Part shown: positions 7,055 to 13,278 of the stretch, piece after piece | How positions within the stretch are numbered: position 1 is the first letter of the stretch | Layout of the letters: the number at the start of each line of letters is the position of its first letter | DNA from: an uncultured Fretibacterium sp. | GTDB lineage: Bacteria > Synergistota > Synergistia > Synergistales > Aminobacteriaceae | Assembly (NCBI GenBank): GCA_905373185.1 | Contig: CAJPSE010000007.1 | Span: 1 to 21,117, forward strand | Length of the DNA stretch: 21,117 nt | Reading direction: 5' to 3' | Made by a program: the position numbers and the translations under genes | The notes under the pieces: model-generated | What the model was told of the DNA's origin: nothing | The model's database searches: none | The model's input: only the letters and a program-made list of their open reading frames with translations

Positions 7055-7084
7055 AGGACGGCCCCCGTGAGGGCCGTCCTTTTG
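7055..7084 (+). terminator. Intrinsic terminator after the metalloregulator
   Basis: AGGACGGCCC (7055-7064) pairs perfectly with GGGCCGTCCT (7071-7080) over a 6-base loop and is followed by TTTGCTTTT. It lies 36 bp beyond the stop of the DtxR/MntR-family gene. Confidence 0.85.
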
Positions 7085-7110
7085 CTTTTGCCGCCTCCGC
7101 GAAATTCTCG

Positions 7111-7139
7111 TTGACAAAGGACCGCGGTCAGGCTATCTT
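7111..7139 (+). promoter_or_regulatory. Promoter of the AhpD-like gene with a palindrome in its spacer
   Basis: TTGACA (7111-7116) and TATCTT (7134-7139) are 17 bp apart. The spacer contains a perfect 10-bp palindrome, GACCGCGGTC (7120-7129), a plausible repressor site. The gene start is 47 bp downstream of the -10. Confidence 0.72.
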
Positions 7140-7185
7140 CTGAGACGCTTCACTCATATCTTATATTTTGGAGGCTGTCGATACG

Positions 7186-7524
7186 ATGGACGTCAAGACC
7201 GATTTTCGAGAGGTAAAGGGCCGCAGCGGTAAGCTGGCCGAGGCGGCCCCCGAGACGATGAAGGCCTTCGGGGCCCTCAGGGATTCCGTACTCAAAGAGG
7301 GGAAGCTGCCACTGAAGACCAAGGAACTGATCGCCCTGATGCTCGGGCTGGCCGCCCGCTGCATGCCCTGCATCATGACGCACGCTCAGAAGGCCATCGA
7401 CGCGGGCGTCACCCGCGAGGAGGTGGCGGAGGCCATAGAGGTGGCCATCCTCATGGGCGGCGGGCCCGCCTCGGCCTACGGCGGGATCGTTTTGGAGGTC
7501 TACGACCAGCTCAAGTCGAAGTAG
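7186..7524 (+). CDS. Carboxymuconolactone decarboxylase family / AhpD-like protein with CxxC
   Basis: This 112-residue all-helical protein belongs to the CMD/AhpD family. It carries the redox-type motif C59-M-P-C62 followed by H66 (ARCMPCIMTHAQKA), characteristic of AhpD-like members that act in thiol or peroxide chemistry rather than of true decarboxylases. The remainder (GVTREEVAEAIEVAILMGGGPA) is the standard second half of the fold. The frame opens at a TTG at 7168, but GGAGG (7170-7174) with 11-bp spacing points to the ATG at 7186. It has its own strong promoter and is followed by a large hairpin, so it is probably a single-gene unit. Placement after a metalloregulator fits an oxidative-stress role, but that is inference. 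Confidence 0.88.
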   Translation: MDVKTDFREVKGRSGKLAEAAPETMKAFGALRDSVLKEGKLPLKTKELIALMLGLAARCMPCIMTHAQKAIDAGVTREEVAEAIEVAILMGGGPASAYGGIVLEVYDQLKSK

Positions 7525-7540
7525 GCCATTCCGAGGCAGG

Positions 7541-7601
7541 GGCTTCCATGCCCCCTTCGTCCGCTCGACGCGGAGCGCGAAAGGGGTATGGAAGCCGTTT
7601 T
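7541..7601 (+). terminator. Long hairpin with T tail between the AhpD-like gene and folP
   Basis: 7541-7559 pairs with 7578-7596 at 18 of 19 positions (one G-T wobble, one mismatch), and an inner CGCTC/GAGCG stem (7562-7566 with 7573-7577) tops it. GTTTT follows. This is longer than most intrinsic terminators; termination of the AhpD-like transcript is the simplest role. Confidence 0.7.
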
Positions 7602-7635
7602 CAATCAACTATTCAACCAATTCTTCAACCAATCA
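7600..7635 (+). repeat. Three tandem 12-bp imperfect units upstream of folP
   Basis: TTCAATCAACTA (7600-7611), TTCAACCAATTC (7612-7623) and TTCAACCAATCA (7624-7635) run head to tail and end 11 bp before the folP ribosome site. The units are AT-rich in a GC-rich setting and could give an unstructured leader. Confidence 0.75.
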
Positions 7636-7658
7636 TTCGCTCATCGGGGAGGACCGTT

Positions 7659-8903
7659 ATGGATAATCTTGCAGCGCCCGTTCAGGCCGTCTATCCGCTC
7701 TCGGCTGCCAGGTCTCGGGACCTGGAGGCGATAGCCCGGCATATCGGCGCCGATCCGCGTTCGCTGCGTTACTTTCAGCCCAAGCGGAGGGTCCGCCATC
7801 TCTATGCCCCTCGGGTGGACTACCGTGCGGCGGCGTTCGTCAAGCAGGAGCTCCTGGCGCGAGGGGGGGATGCGGTCGTCGCGCGCCACGTCATCGACGG
7901 CAGGACGGAGCTCAGCGATCTCCTCATGATGGGGACGGACGGGCAGCTCGCAGCCCTCCTGCAGAAACTCCGATCCATGGACTGCTGGGGTCTGAAGTCG
8001 CTGAGAACGGCGCTTGCCGAGACGTTGGAAAACGACGCCGTCGCCGAATGGACGCTCCCGCTGCCCGGAGGCCGCACGCTGACCCTGAACCGGACAACGA
8101 GGATCATGGGCATCCTGAACCTCACCCCGGACTCCTTCCATGCGCCCAGCCGCGTCGCGGACGAGACGGAACTGCTGCGCCGCGCGGAGGCCATGCTGAG
8201 CGCCGGCGCCGACATCCTGGACCTCGGAGCGGAGTCGACCCGTCCCGGCTCCGCTCCCACCCCCGAGTCCGAGGAGCTGGAGCGCCTGCTGCCCCGCCTC
8301 TCGGCGGTCCGCCGGGCCTTTCCCGAGGCCGTCCTCTCCGTGGACACCTACAAGGGCAACGTGGCCTTGGCCGCGGCCGACGCCGGGGCGGACATCATCA
8401 ACGACGTCGGGGGATTCGACCTGGACGGGGCCATGCTGTCCTGCGCCGCCCGGACGGGACTGCCCTACGTGCTCTCCCACATCCAGGGGACCCCGGCGAC
8501 CATGCAGAACTCCCCGCCCTACGACGATCTGCTGACCGAGCTCCAGCTTTATTTCCAGAAGAAAATGCACGAGGCGGAGCTTGCGGGCATGAGCCGGGAC
8601 CGCATCATCCTGGATCCGGGGCTGGGCTTCGGCAAGCGCGGCGAGGACAACCTGCTGATCCTGAAGGAGTTGGAGAGCTTCCGTTCTCTCGGCCGTCCCC
8701 TCCTGATCGGGCACTCCCGCAAGGGCTTCACGGGCACCGTGACCCGCGCCGCGGACGCGGCCGGCCGCCTCCAGGGGACCACGGCCATATCGGCCCTGCT
8801 GGAGGGACGGGCCCAGATCCTGCGCGTCCACGACGTCGAGCGGAACCACCAGGCGATGCTCATGGCCCGGGCAATACGCGAAGTCGCCCCATGGCGGTCC
8901 TAG
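7659..8903 (+). CDS. folP: Dihydropteroate synthase with N-terminal extension
   Basis: This enzyme condenses p-aminobenzoate with hydroxymethyl-dihydropterin diphosphate to give dihydropteroate in folate synthesis. The 414-residue product is long for DHPS (usually about 270-290): residues 1 to about 145 form an extra domain and the TIM barrel follows. Signature segments are all intact: RIMGILNLTPDSFH, DILDLGAESTRPGS, LSVDTYKGNVALAAADAGAD, IINDVGGF, SHIQGTPATMQN, ILDPGLGFGKRGEDN, IGHSRKGFTG and RVHDVERN. The frame is open from 7548, but that part would cover the upstream hairpin, and GGGGAGGA at 7647-7653 fixes the ATG at 7659. The extension contains no motif I can name; similar long DHPS proteins occur in some anaerobes. 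It overlaps folK by 13 bp. Confidence 0.95.
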   Translation: MDNLAAPVQAVYPLSAARSRDLEAIARHIGADPRSLRYFQPKRRVRHLYAPRVDYRAAAFVKQELLARGGDAVVARHVIDGRTELSDLLMMGTDGQLAALLQKLRSMDCWGLKSLRTALAETLENDAVAEWTLPLPGGRTLTLNRTTRIMGILNLTPDSFHAPSRVADETELLRRAEAMLSAGADILDLGAESTRPGSAPTPESEELERLLPRLSAVRRAFPEAVLSVDTYKGNVALAAADAGADIINDVGGFDLDGAMLSCAARTGLPYVLSHIQGTPATMQNSPPYDDLLTELQLYFQKKMHEAELAGMSRDRIILDPGLGFGKRGEDNLLILKELESFRSLGRPLLIGHSRKGFTGTVTRAADAAGRLQGTTAISALLEGRAQILRVHDVERNHQAMLMARAIREVAPWRS

Positions 8904-9385
8904 CCCTCGGGCTCGGCACGAACCTCGGGAACCGTCTCGGGAACCTTCGCCAGGCGGCACGGGCCATCGGGGAGGATATCGGCCCCATCCTTCGTGCCAG
9001 CGACGCCTTCGAGACGGAGCCCTGGGGTGTGACCGACCAGCCGCATTTCCTGAATGCCTGCCTGTGCCTGGACATCGACGAGGGAGTGGACCCTGAGGAG
9101 CTTCTGGCCTCCCTGAAGGCCATCGAGCGGCGGATGGGACGAAAGGAGACGATCCGCTGGGGCGCGCGCCTGATCGACATCGACATCCTGCTGATCGGGG
9201 ACCGCGTTTACGAGAGCCCCATCCTGAAGATCCCCCACCTTCACCTGCCCGAGAGGACCTTCGTGCTGACGCCGCTCGTCCAAATCCTGCCCGGCTGGAC
9301 CCATCCGCTGACAGGGAAGTCCCTCGAGGAGATGTCCAAGGCCCTGAAAGGCGAACCTTCCCCCCTTCGTATCGGTCCGCTTTGA
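8891..9385 (+). CDS. folK: 2-amino-4-hydroxy-6-hydroxymethyldihydropteridine diphosphokinase
   Basis: HPPK transfers diphosphate from ATP to 6-hydroxymethyl-dihydropterin, making the substrate for the folP product encoded just before it. The 164-residue protein begins LALGLGTNLGNRLGNLRQA, as in the family, and contains FETEPWGVTDQPHFLNACL, the RWGARLIDIDILLIGD motif with its two Mg-binding Asp residues, and HLHLPERTFVLTPLVQI. Length matches the family. The ATG lies 13 bp inside the folP end, so the two are translationally coupled. No other folate genes (folE, folB, folC) are in the window, and no clear terminator follows. Confidence 0.95.
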   Translation: MAVLALGLGTNLGNRLGNLRQAARAIGEDIGPILRASDAFETEPWGVTDQPHFLNACLCLDIDEGVDPEELLASLKAIERRMGRKETIRWGARLIDIDILLIGDRVYESPILKIPHLHLPERTFVLTPLVQILPGWTHPLTGKSLEEMSKALKGEPSPLRIGPL

Positions 9386-9629
9386 GCGTCCCCAACCAGC
9401 GGCGTCTTTCCTTTTCCCGGCTGGAGTTCCGGGCATCCGTGCCAATAACGATCGGGGGGCCGTTGTACCGAAATAGCATTTTCTCCTTTTTCTCTATGGT
9501 ATGATATGGAAGATGGTATGATATAGGGGGGAATGGATGTCGCCCTCGGCGGGGGCATTACGACAGACATCCCAGCGGGGGTACTCCGTCGCAGTCTTAC
9601 AATCATCACTATTGGGGAGGAGATCTCTT
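9386..9629 (+). other. Intergenic region before the zinc-ribbon gene
   Basis: This 244-bp gap contains no convincing gene; a frame opening at 9537 is only the upstream extension of the zinc-ribbon frame. There is a weak 5-bp inverted repeat (CCAGC...GCTGG) after folK, a T-rich tract (9479-9493), a 17-bp-period repeat duplicating a TATGAT box (9496-9527), then a GC-rich leader ending in the GGGGAGGAG ribosome site (9614-9622). Confidence 0.6.
9496..9527 (+). promoter_or_regulatory. Tandem duplication creating two TATGAT -10 boxes
   Basis: ATGGTATGATAT occurs at 9496-9507 and again at 9513-9524, with period 17. Each copy carries TATGAT (9500-9505 and 9517-9522), a good -10 hexamer, but no strong -35 is found at the right distance from either. 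Promoter activity for the zinc-ribbon gene is plausible, possibly from two starts 17 bp apart. Confidence 0.5.
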
Positions 9630-9791
9630 ATGGCAAAGTTTCGATGCATCCAGTGCAAGAAGGAATTCGAGGAGGACGCAAACGCCGCGACAAAGCGATG
9701 CCCCTCCTGTTTCGGCCGCTACCTCGAGCTGGTGTCCGGGGAGATGAAGCGCGGAAAGTCCTGGAGTGCAAAAAGCTTCTCCGTTAAGTAA
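9630..9791 (+). CDS. Small zinc-ribbon protein
   Basis: This is a 53-residue protein with a single zinc ribbon: two CxxC knuckles (CIQC near residue 6 and CPSC near residue 28) spaced as in rubredoxin-like or FmdB-like ribbons, followed by a short basic tail rich in Lys and Ser. The ATG at 9630 has a very strong GGGGAGGAG site (9614-9622). The frame continues upstream to 9537, but that part shows no protein-like features. A regulatory or assembly role via protein or nucleic-acid binding is possible; no specific function is assigned. It is followed 69 bp later by a gene for a membrane-anchored protein in the same direction. Confidence 0.8.
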   Translation: MAKFRCIQCKKEFEEDANAATKRCPSCFGRYLELVSGEMKRGKSWSAKSFSVK

Positions 9792-9804
9792 GGGAGCCGT
9801 AATA

Positions 9805-9836
9805 CCCCTCCTGCGCGGGAGTGCCGCAGACAGGGG
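9805..9836 (+). other. Hairpin between the zinc-ribbon gene and the anchored-protein gene
   Basis: CCCCT (9805-9809) and CTGCG (9811-9815) pair with AGGGG (9832-9836) and CGCAG (9825-9829), separated by small bulges. There is no T tract, so it is more likely a processing, attenuation or stability element than a terminator. Confidence 0.35.
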
Positions 9837-9860
9837 CAACGATGAAAAGGAGCCGATCCC

Positions 9861-10859
9861 ATGTCCTCAGTTTTGCCGCCGAACGAAGTCAGCCCGAACA
9901 CCGCTTCCCCCGAGACCGATGAGGTGACCGCCGTCGAGACGGACGCGGCATCCTCAGCAGAGGAGGCACCCCAGGATTATGTTATCCTGAAATACACCTT
10001 CATCACGTCAAAACATGTGGGGGACCTGTGCGGAGCGTTTTGTCTGATCTTCGAGGGAACGACGGGCAAGACTCTCTTTCAGGCCTTCTGGGTGACCCAC
10101 GCGGACTCCCTCGCCGACCTCAGTGCCTCGCAGGACTGGAGGACCTTCAACAGGCTCACCTCCCGTATGGGGCCCTACGACAAGACCTGGGGGGACAAAC
10201 TGGCCCCTCTTATTCCGGAACTTCTGCCCACTGCAGATCGGAGGGAGCTCTATGAGGCGGATCCTCAGGAGGCCGCGCAGATCCTGTCCCGAATTTCGGA
10301 GGCGATCCGCAAGGGCTACGAACGCGTGAGTCATTGTCTTCTGGACGTATCCTGCGACATCGAGCGTCCAAGCAGGGACGAACTCATCGAGGCCGGGCTC
10401 CTGGAGGCCCCCGAGGAAAAGGGAGAGTCCTCCGGGGAAATAGCCGCTGAGGAAGGGCCGAGGTCGTTCTCCGGGATCCTCGTCCAGTGTCTGCCCCTCA
10501 TCGACCCCATACACGGCAAGGTCCTTGCGGACCTCGTTCCAGGGGACATCCTGGAGGTGCAGATTCAGAGTAACGTAGGAGCTGGGGGGCTGGTTCAGCA
10601 GTTTTTACAGGCCACAAAACAGTCCCCGGCGTTTCCCATCGAATCCATCGATCGGCAGGGGGAGAAGACCTACGTCTACCTCACGATTAACGAGGAGATG
10701 CGCGGCCTGCTGACCCTGAACAAGGACCTGCGCCTGCGGACACTGCTTACAACGACCGCCAGACGGAGACGGATCGGCTTTTTCGATAACATGATCTTCT
10801 TTCTGTTCGTGGGGTTGGCCCTGCTGGGCTTTTTCTGGGCGATCCGATACCTGTTTTAA
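9861..10859 (+). CDS. C-terminally membrane-anchored protein of unknown function
   Basis: I do not recognise a family for this 332-residue protein. Residues 1 to about 40 are a low-complexity Ser/Thr/Glu/Ala-rich leader without a signal peptide. A globular part follows (about 43-200), then an acidic linker (EAPEEKGESSGEIAAEEGP) and a second globular part (about 205-298; LVPGDILEVQIQS and EKTYVYLTINEEMRG look beta-rich). A basic RRRR precedes a single hydrophobic helix at 310-330, which ends only a couple of residues before the C-terminus. That topology places the bulk in the cytoplasm with a tail anchor. AAAGGAG (9846-9852) precedes the ATG. A strong terminator follows. It may be lineage-specific. 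Confidence 0.82.
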   Translation: MSSVLPPNEVSPNTASPETDEVTAVETDAASSAEEAPQDYVILKYTFITSKHVGDLCGAFCLIFEGTTGKTLFQAFWVTHADSLADLSASQDWRTFNRLTSRMGPYDKTWGDKLAPLIPELLPTADRRELYEADPQEAAQILSRISEAIRKGYERVSHCLLDVSCDIERPSRDELIEAGLLEAPEEKGESSGEIAAEEGPRSFSGILVQCLPLIDPIHGKVLADLVPGDILEVQIQSNVGAGGLVQQFLQATKQSPAFPIESIDRQGEKTYVYLTINEEMRGLLTLNKDLRLRTLLTTTARRRRIGFFDNMIFFLFVGLALLGFFWAIRYLF

Positions 10860-10908
10860 CGCGTTTCCGCTTCTGTTTACGTCCCGTACATTTGCATTCT
10901 TATAAACG

Positions 10909-10949
10909 AAGGCCCGGACGAGGGGGGAGTCCTCATCCGGGCCTTTTTG
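10909..10949 (+). terminator. Intrinsic terminator shared by convergent genes
   Basis: AAGGCCCGGA (10909-10918) pairs with TCCGGGCCTT (10936-10945), with an inner GAGG/CCTC extension, followed by TTTTT. It ends the plus-strand anchored-protein gene. The stem also reads well on the minus strand after the Synergist-CTERM gene, although the T run there is weaker. Confidence 0.88.
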
Positions 10950-10970
10950 CACATCATACCGTATTGCGTT

Positions 10971-11891
10971 CTACCCCTCGGCCTGCGTCTTTCCCCTGCG
11001 GAGGAGGAACAGCCCCGGCGCCAGAAGCACAACGGCTCCCAGGGCCAGCGCATTGCAGCTTCCGCCGCCGTTGTCCCCGTTTCCACCGCCCTGATCGGTA
11101 GGACGTATCAAAATATTCATCTGGGAGGTTTCCGCTCGGGTTAGCAGCTTCTTCCTTTTCTCGTCCTCATCAAGTGCAGCTCTTTGCCCCCAGTAAATGG
11201 TGTATTTGAGCAGTGCACTCTGTTCGTTATAGCTCGATCCTCTATCCCCCAGCTGCTGTCGGGCCGTCACACGGGACCGGAGCACTCGACTGGGCAGAGG
11301 ATCGGGGGGAGTGATTCTGGGGTCTCTAGGGGATCCAAAAAACGCCAAATTAGATACATCAAAAGTGACATCCAAAAGATTCTCTGTAGAGGCTGTCACA
11401 AGGAAAAAACCTACCCCACTAAAGCTATTCTGAAGGGCTGTCTCAAAAAGACCACTGAGGTATGACTTCAACGCATCGTCGACTAACCCTATTAGTTTAT
11501 CAGCGTCGCTACCAAGATCGGGAGGAATGGGAACGTCCAGGGAGACAACCTGTGATGAATCCGAAGCAATGGTGTCCCCCGATATATTGATATCCAAAGA
11601 AACCGTATATCTTTTCTCGTACACCTTAAAATCGCGTATGTCGATCTTGCCGTTCCCACTGACATCCACGACATCGACGAAGAAATTTTTGGTCTGCCCT
11701 CCGTACATGACCACGTTGGACGACCTACCGATAGGGTTCCCCGCCTCGTTGGCAAACTGCATCTCTATGGGCAAAAAATGATAATATGGCCGCGTATAAT
11801 TAAAAACTCTCGCCCACCCCGCGACCGGCGCCATCAGAAGCACCAGCAGCACAAATACCATACCCAGCCTTACCTTGTCAGTTCTTCTCAC
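10971..11891 (-). CDS. Exported protein with EF-hand-like loop and Synergist-CTERM sorting signal
   Basis: This 306-residue surface protein has a signal peptide (basic VRRTDKVR start, hydrophobic 9-24, AGWA cleavage region). A single calcium-loop motif, DVSGNGKIDIRD (76-87), matches an EF-hand/dockerin half-site. A mostly beta middle part follows, then a Gly/Asn-rich linker (268-277), Cys279-Asn280, a hydrophobic helix (281-297) and RRGK. That C-terminal layout matches the Synergist-CTERM signal I recall from this phylum, expected to be processed and anchored at the envelope. AAGGAGGT (11899-11906), 7 bp upstream, fixes the GTG at 11891; the frame stays open to 12011, but that part overlaps lysA. 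It lies 43 bp after lysA, probably co-transcribed. The central part is AT-richer than its neighbours. The role is unknown. Confidence 0.85.
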   Translation of the reverse strand: MRRTDKVRLGMVFVLLVLLMAPVAGWARVFNYTRPYYHFLPIEMQFANEAGNPIGRSSNVVMYGGQTKNFFVDVVDVSGNGKIDIRDFKVYEKRYTVSLDINISGDTIASDSSQVVSLDVPIPPDLGSDADKLIGLVDDALKSYLSGLFETALQNSFSGVGFFLVTASTENLLDVTFDVSNLAFFGSPRDPRITPPDPLPSRVLRSRVTARQQLGDRGSSYNEQSALLKYTIYWGQRAALDEDEKRKKLLTRAETSQMNILIRPTDQGGGNGDNGGGSCNALALGAVVLLAPGLFLLRRGKTQAEG

Positions 11892-11934
11892 TTCTTCTAC
11901 CTCCTTGATATACTGCAAAACGAACCCTTTGGAA

Positions 11935-13233
11935 TCAGTCTCCCCTGCGGGCCAGCCGCTGGGGAATACGATCGCCCCGAAGCAGGTCGTCGAGCGTCTG
12001 ACGCTCCGCAATGACCTCCGCCTGCCCTCCCTTCACCAGCACGACGGCGGGACGGCAAAGCCGGTTGTAGTTCCCCGCCATCGAAAAAGTATACGCCCCC
12101 GTGTTGAACAGCGCCAGCACCTCCCCCCGTCTCACGGGTGGAAGCGCTGCCTCTTCGATCAGGATATCCCCCGTCTCGCAGCACTTTCCGACCATGGAGA
12201 CCTTCGTGCCCTCTGAATCGGGAAGCTCCTCGGGTCGATTGGCCACTACCGCCCGATAGACCGCCTGGTAGAGGGCGGGACGCGGGTTGTCCGCCATTCC
12301 CCCGTCCACCCCCACATAGGTTACGCCCGGCAATTCCTTGACCGTCTCGACCCGATAGAGGGTGATCCCCGCCTCCGAGACGATCCAGCGTCCCGGCTCC
12401 ATGGAGACGGCCGGAACCTCCAGCCCTTCCACCCTGCACGCACGCTCCAGCGCCTCCATCATGGCATCGGCAAACAGACTCAGGGGCACATGAGGCTCGG
12501 AGGGATGGGAACGGGCCCCGAACCCGCCGCCCATGTTCAGCTCCCAAACCCTGAAGCCCAGTTCCTCGCGCAGGCGCTTCATGGCCTCGACAACCCGCGT
12601 GACGGACCGGACGTGCGCCGTCGGGTCGAAGATCTGGGACCCGACGTGGAAGTGCAGGCCGCGCAGCGAGATAGAATCACGCTCCAACGCAAGACGCACG
12701 GCCCGCGGCAGGAGGTCTCCATCCAGGGGCAGGCCGAACTTGCTACCCTCGTGCCCCGTCGCGATGTAGGCGTGCGTATGAGGGGCGACCCCCGGGGTGA
12801 CGCGAAGCAGGATCTCCGCCCTCCGTTCCCTGCGGGCCGCGAGGTCCGCAAGCACCTCGAGCTCCATGAGGCCGTCGACGACAATGCACCCAACTCCCGC
12901 GTCCAGGGCGGCGTTCAGCTCGGCCTCGCTCTTCGCGCTGCCGTGCATCTCGATGCGGGAGGCCGGAAAACCCGCCGAGAGCGCCGTATGGAGTTCCCCC
13001 AGGGAGACGACATCCAGTCCCAGCCCCTCCTCCTCCACGATGCGGGCCATCGTCCGGGTCAAAAACGCCTTGCTGGCGTAGCTGGCCGAGGCGTTTGGCC
13101 AGCGGTCCAGAAAATCCCTCCTCACCTCCGCGCAACGGGCACGAATAACGGACTCGTCCAGGACATAAAGAGGCGTCCCAAACCGCGCGGCCAGCTCCAC
13201 GCAGTCCGCTCCCCCCCAGAAAAGATGCGGCAC
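11935..13233 (-). CDS. lysA: Diaminopimelate decarboxylase
   Basis: This PLP enzyme converts meso-diaminopimelate to lysine, the last step of that pathway. The 432-residue product has the alanine-racemase-type barrel with the PLP Lys K55 in SYASKAF, the HFHVGSQ strand (194-200), the phosphate-binding GGGFG (235-239) and EPGRWIV (279 onward). The C-terminal domain has the active-site Cys C352 in CETGD (usually CESGD) and NTGAYTFSMAGNYN. The GTG at 13233 is preceded by AAGGAGGAAG (13241-13250) at 7-bp spacing. It is the middle gene of the minus-strand block, 45 bp after the ankyrin-like gene and 43 bp before the Synergist-CTERM gene; the neighbours have no evident link to lysine synthesis. Confidence 0.95.
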   Translation of the reverse strand: MPHLFWGGADCVELAARFGTPLYVLDESVIRARCAEVRRDFLDRWPNASASYASKAFLTRTMARIVEEEGLGLDVVSLGELHTALSAGFPASRIEMHGSAKSEAELNAALDAGVGCIVVDGLMELEVLADLAARRERRAEILLRVTPGVAPHTHAYIATGHEGSKFGLPLDGDLLPRAVRLALERDSISLRGLHFHVGSQIFDPTAHVRSVTRVVEAMKRLREELGFRVWELNMGGGFGARSHPSEPHVPLSLFADAMMEALERACRVEGLEVPAVSMEPGRWIVSEAGITLYRVETVKELPGVTYVGVDGGMADNPRPALYQAVYRAVVANRPEELPDSEGTKVSMVGKCCETGDILIEEAALPPVRRGEVLALFNTGAYTFSMAGNYNRLCRPAVVLVKGGQAEVIAERQTLDDLLRGDRIPQRLARRGD

Positions 13234-13278
13234 GACAGCCCTTCCTCCTTCGGGAGACCGAGTACCCGGTCTCGCTCC

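Noticed and set aside
7641..9479. 612-codon minus-strand open frame
   Set aside because: It is antisense to folP-folK, whose signature motifs are all present on the plus strand.
13254..13273. GAGACCG/CGGTCTC hairpin between the ankyrin-like gene and lysA
   Set aside because: The 7-bp stem has no T tract on either strand and lies in a 45-bp intra-operon gap; not enough to call a terminator or attenuator.
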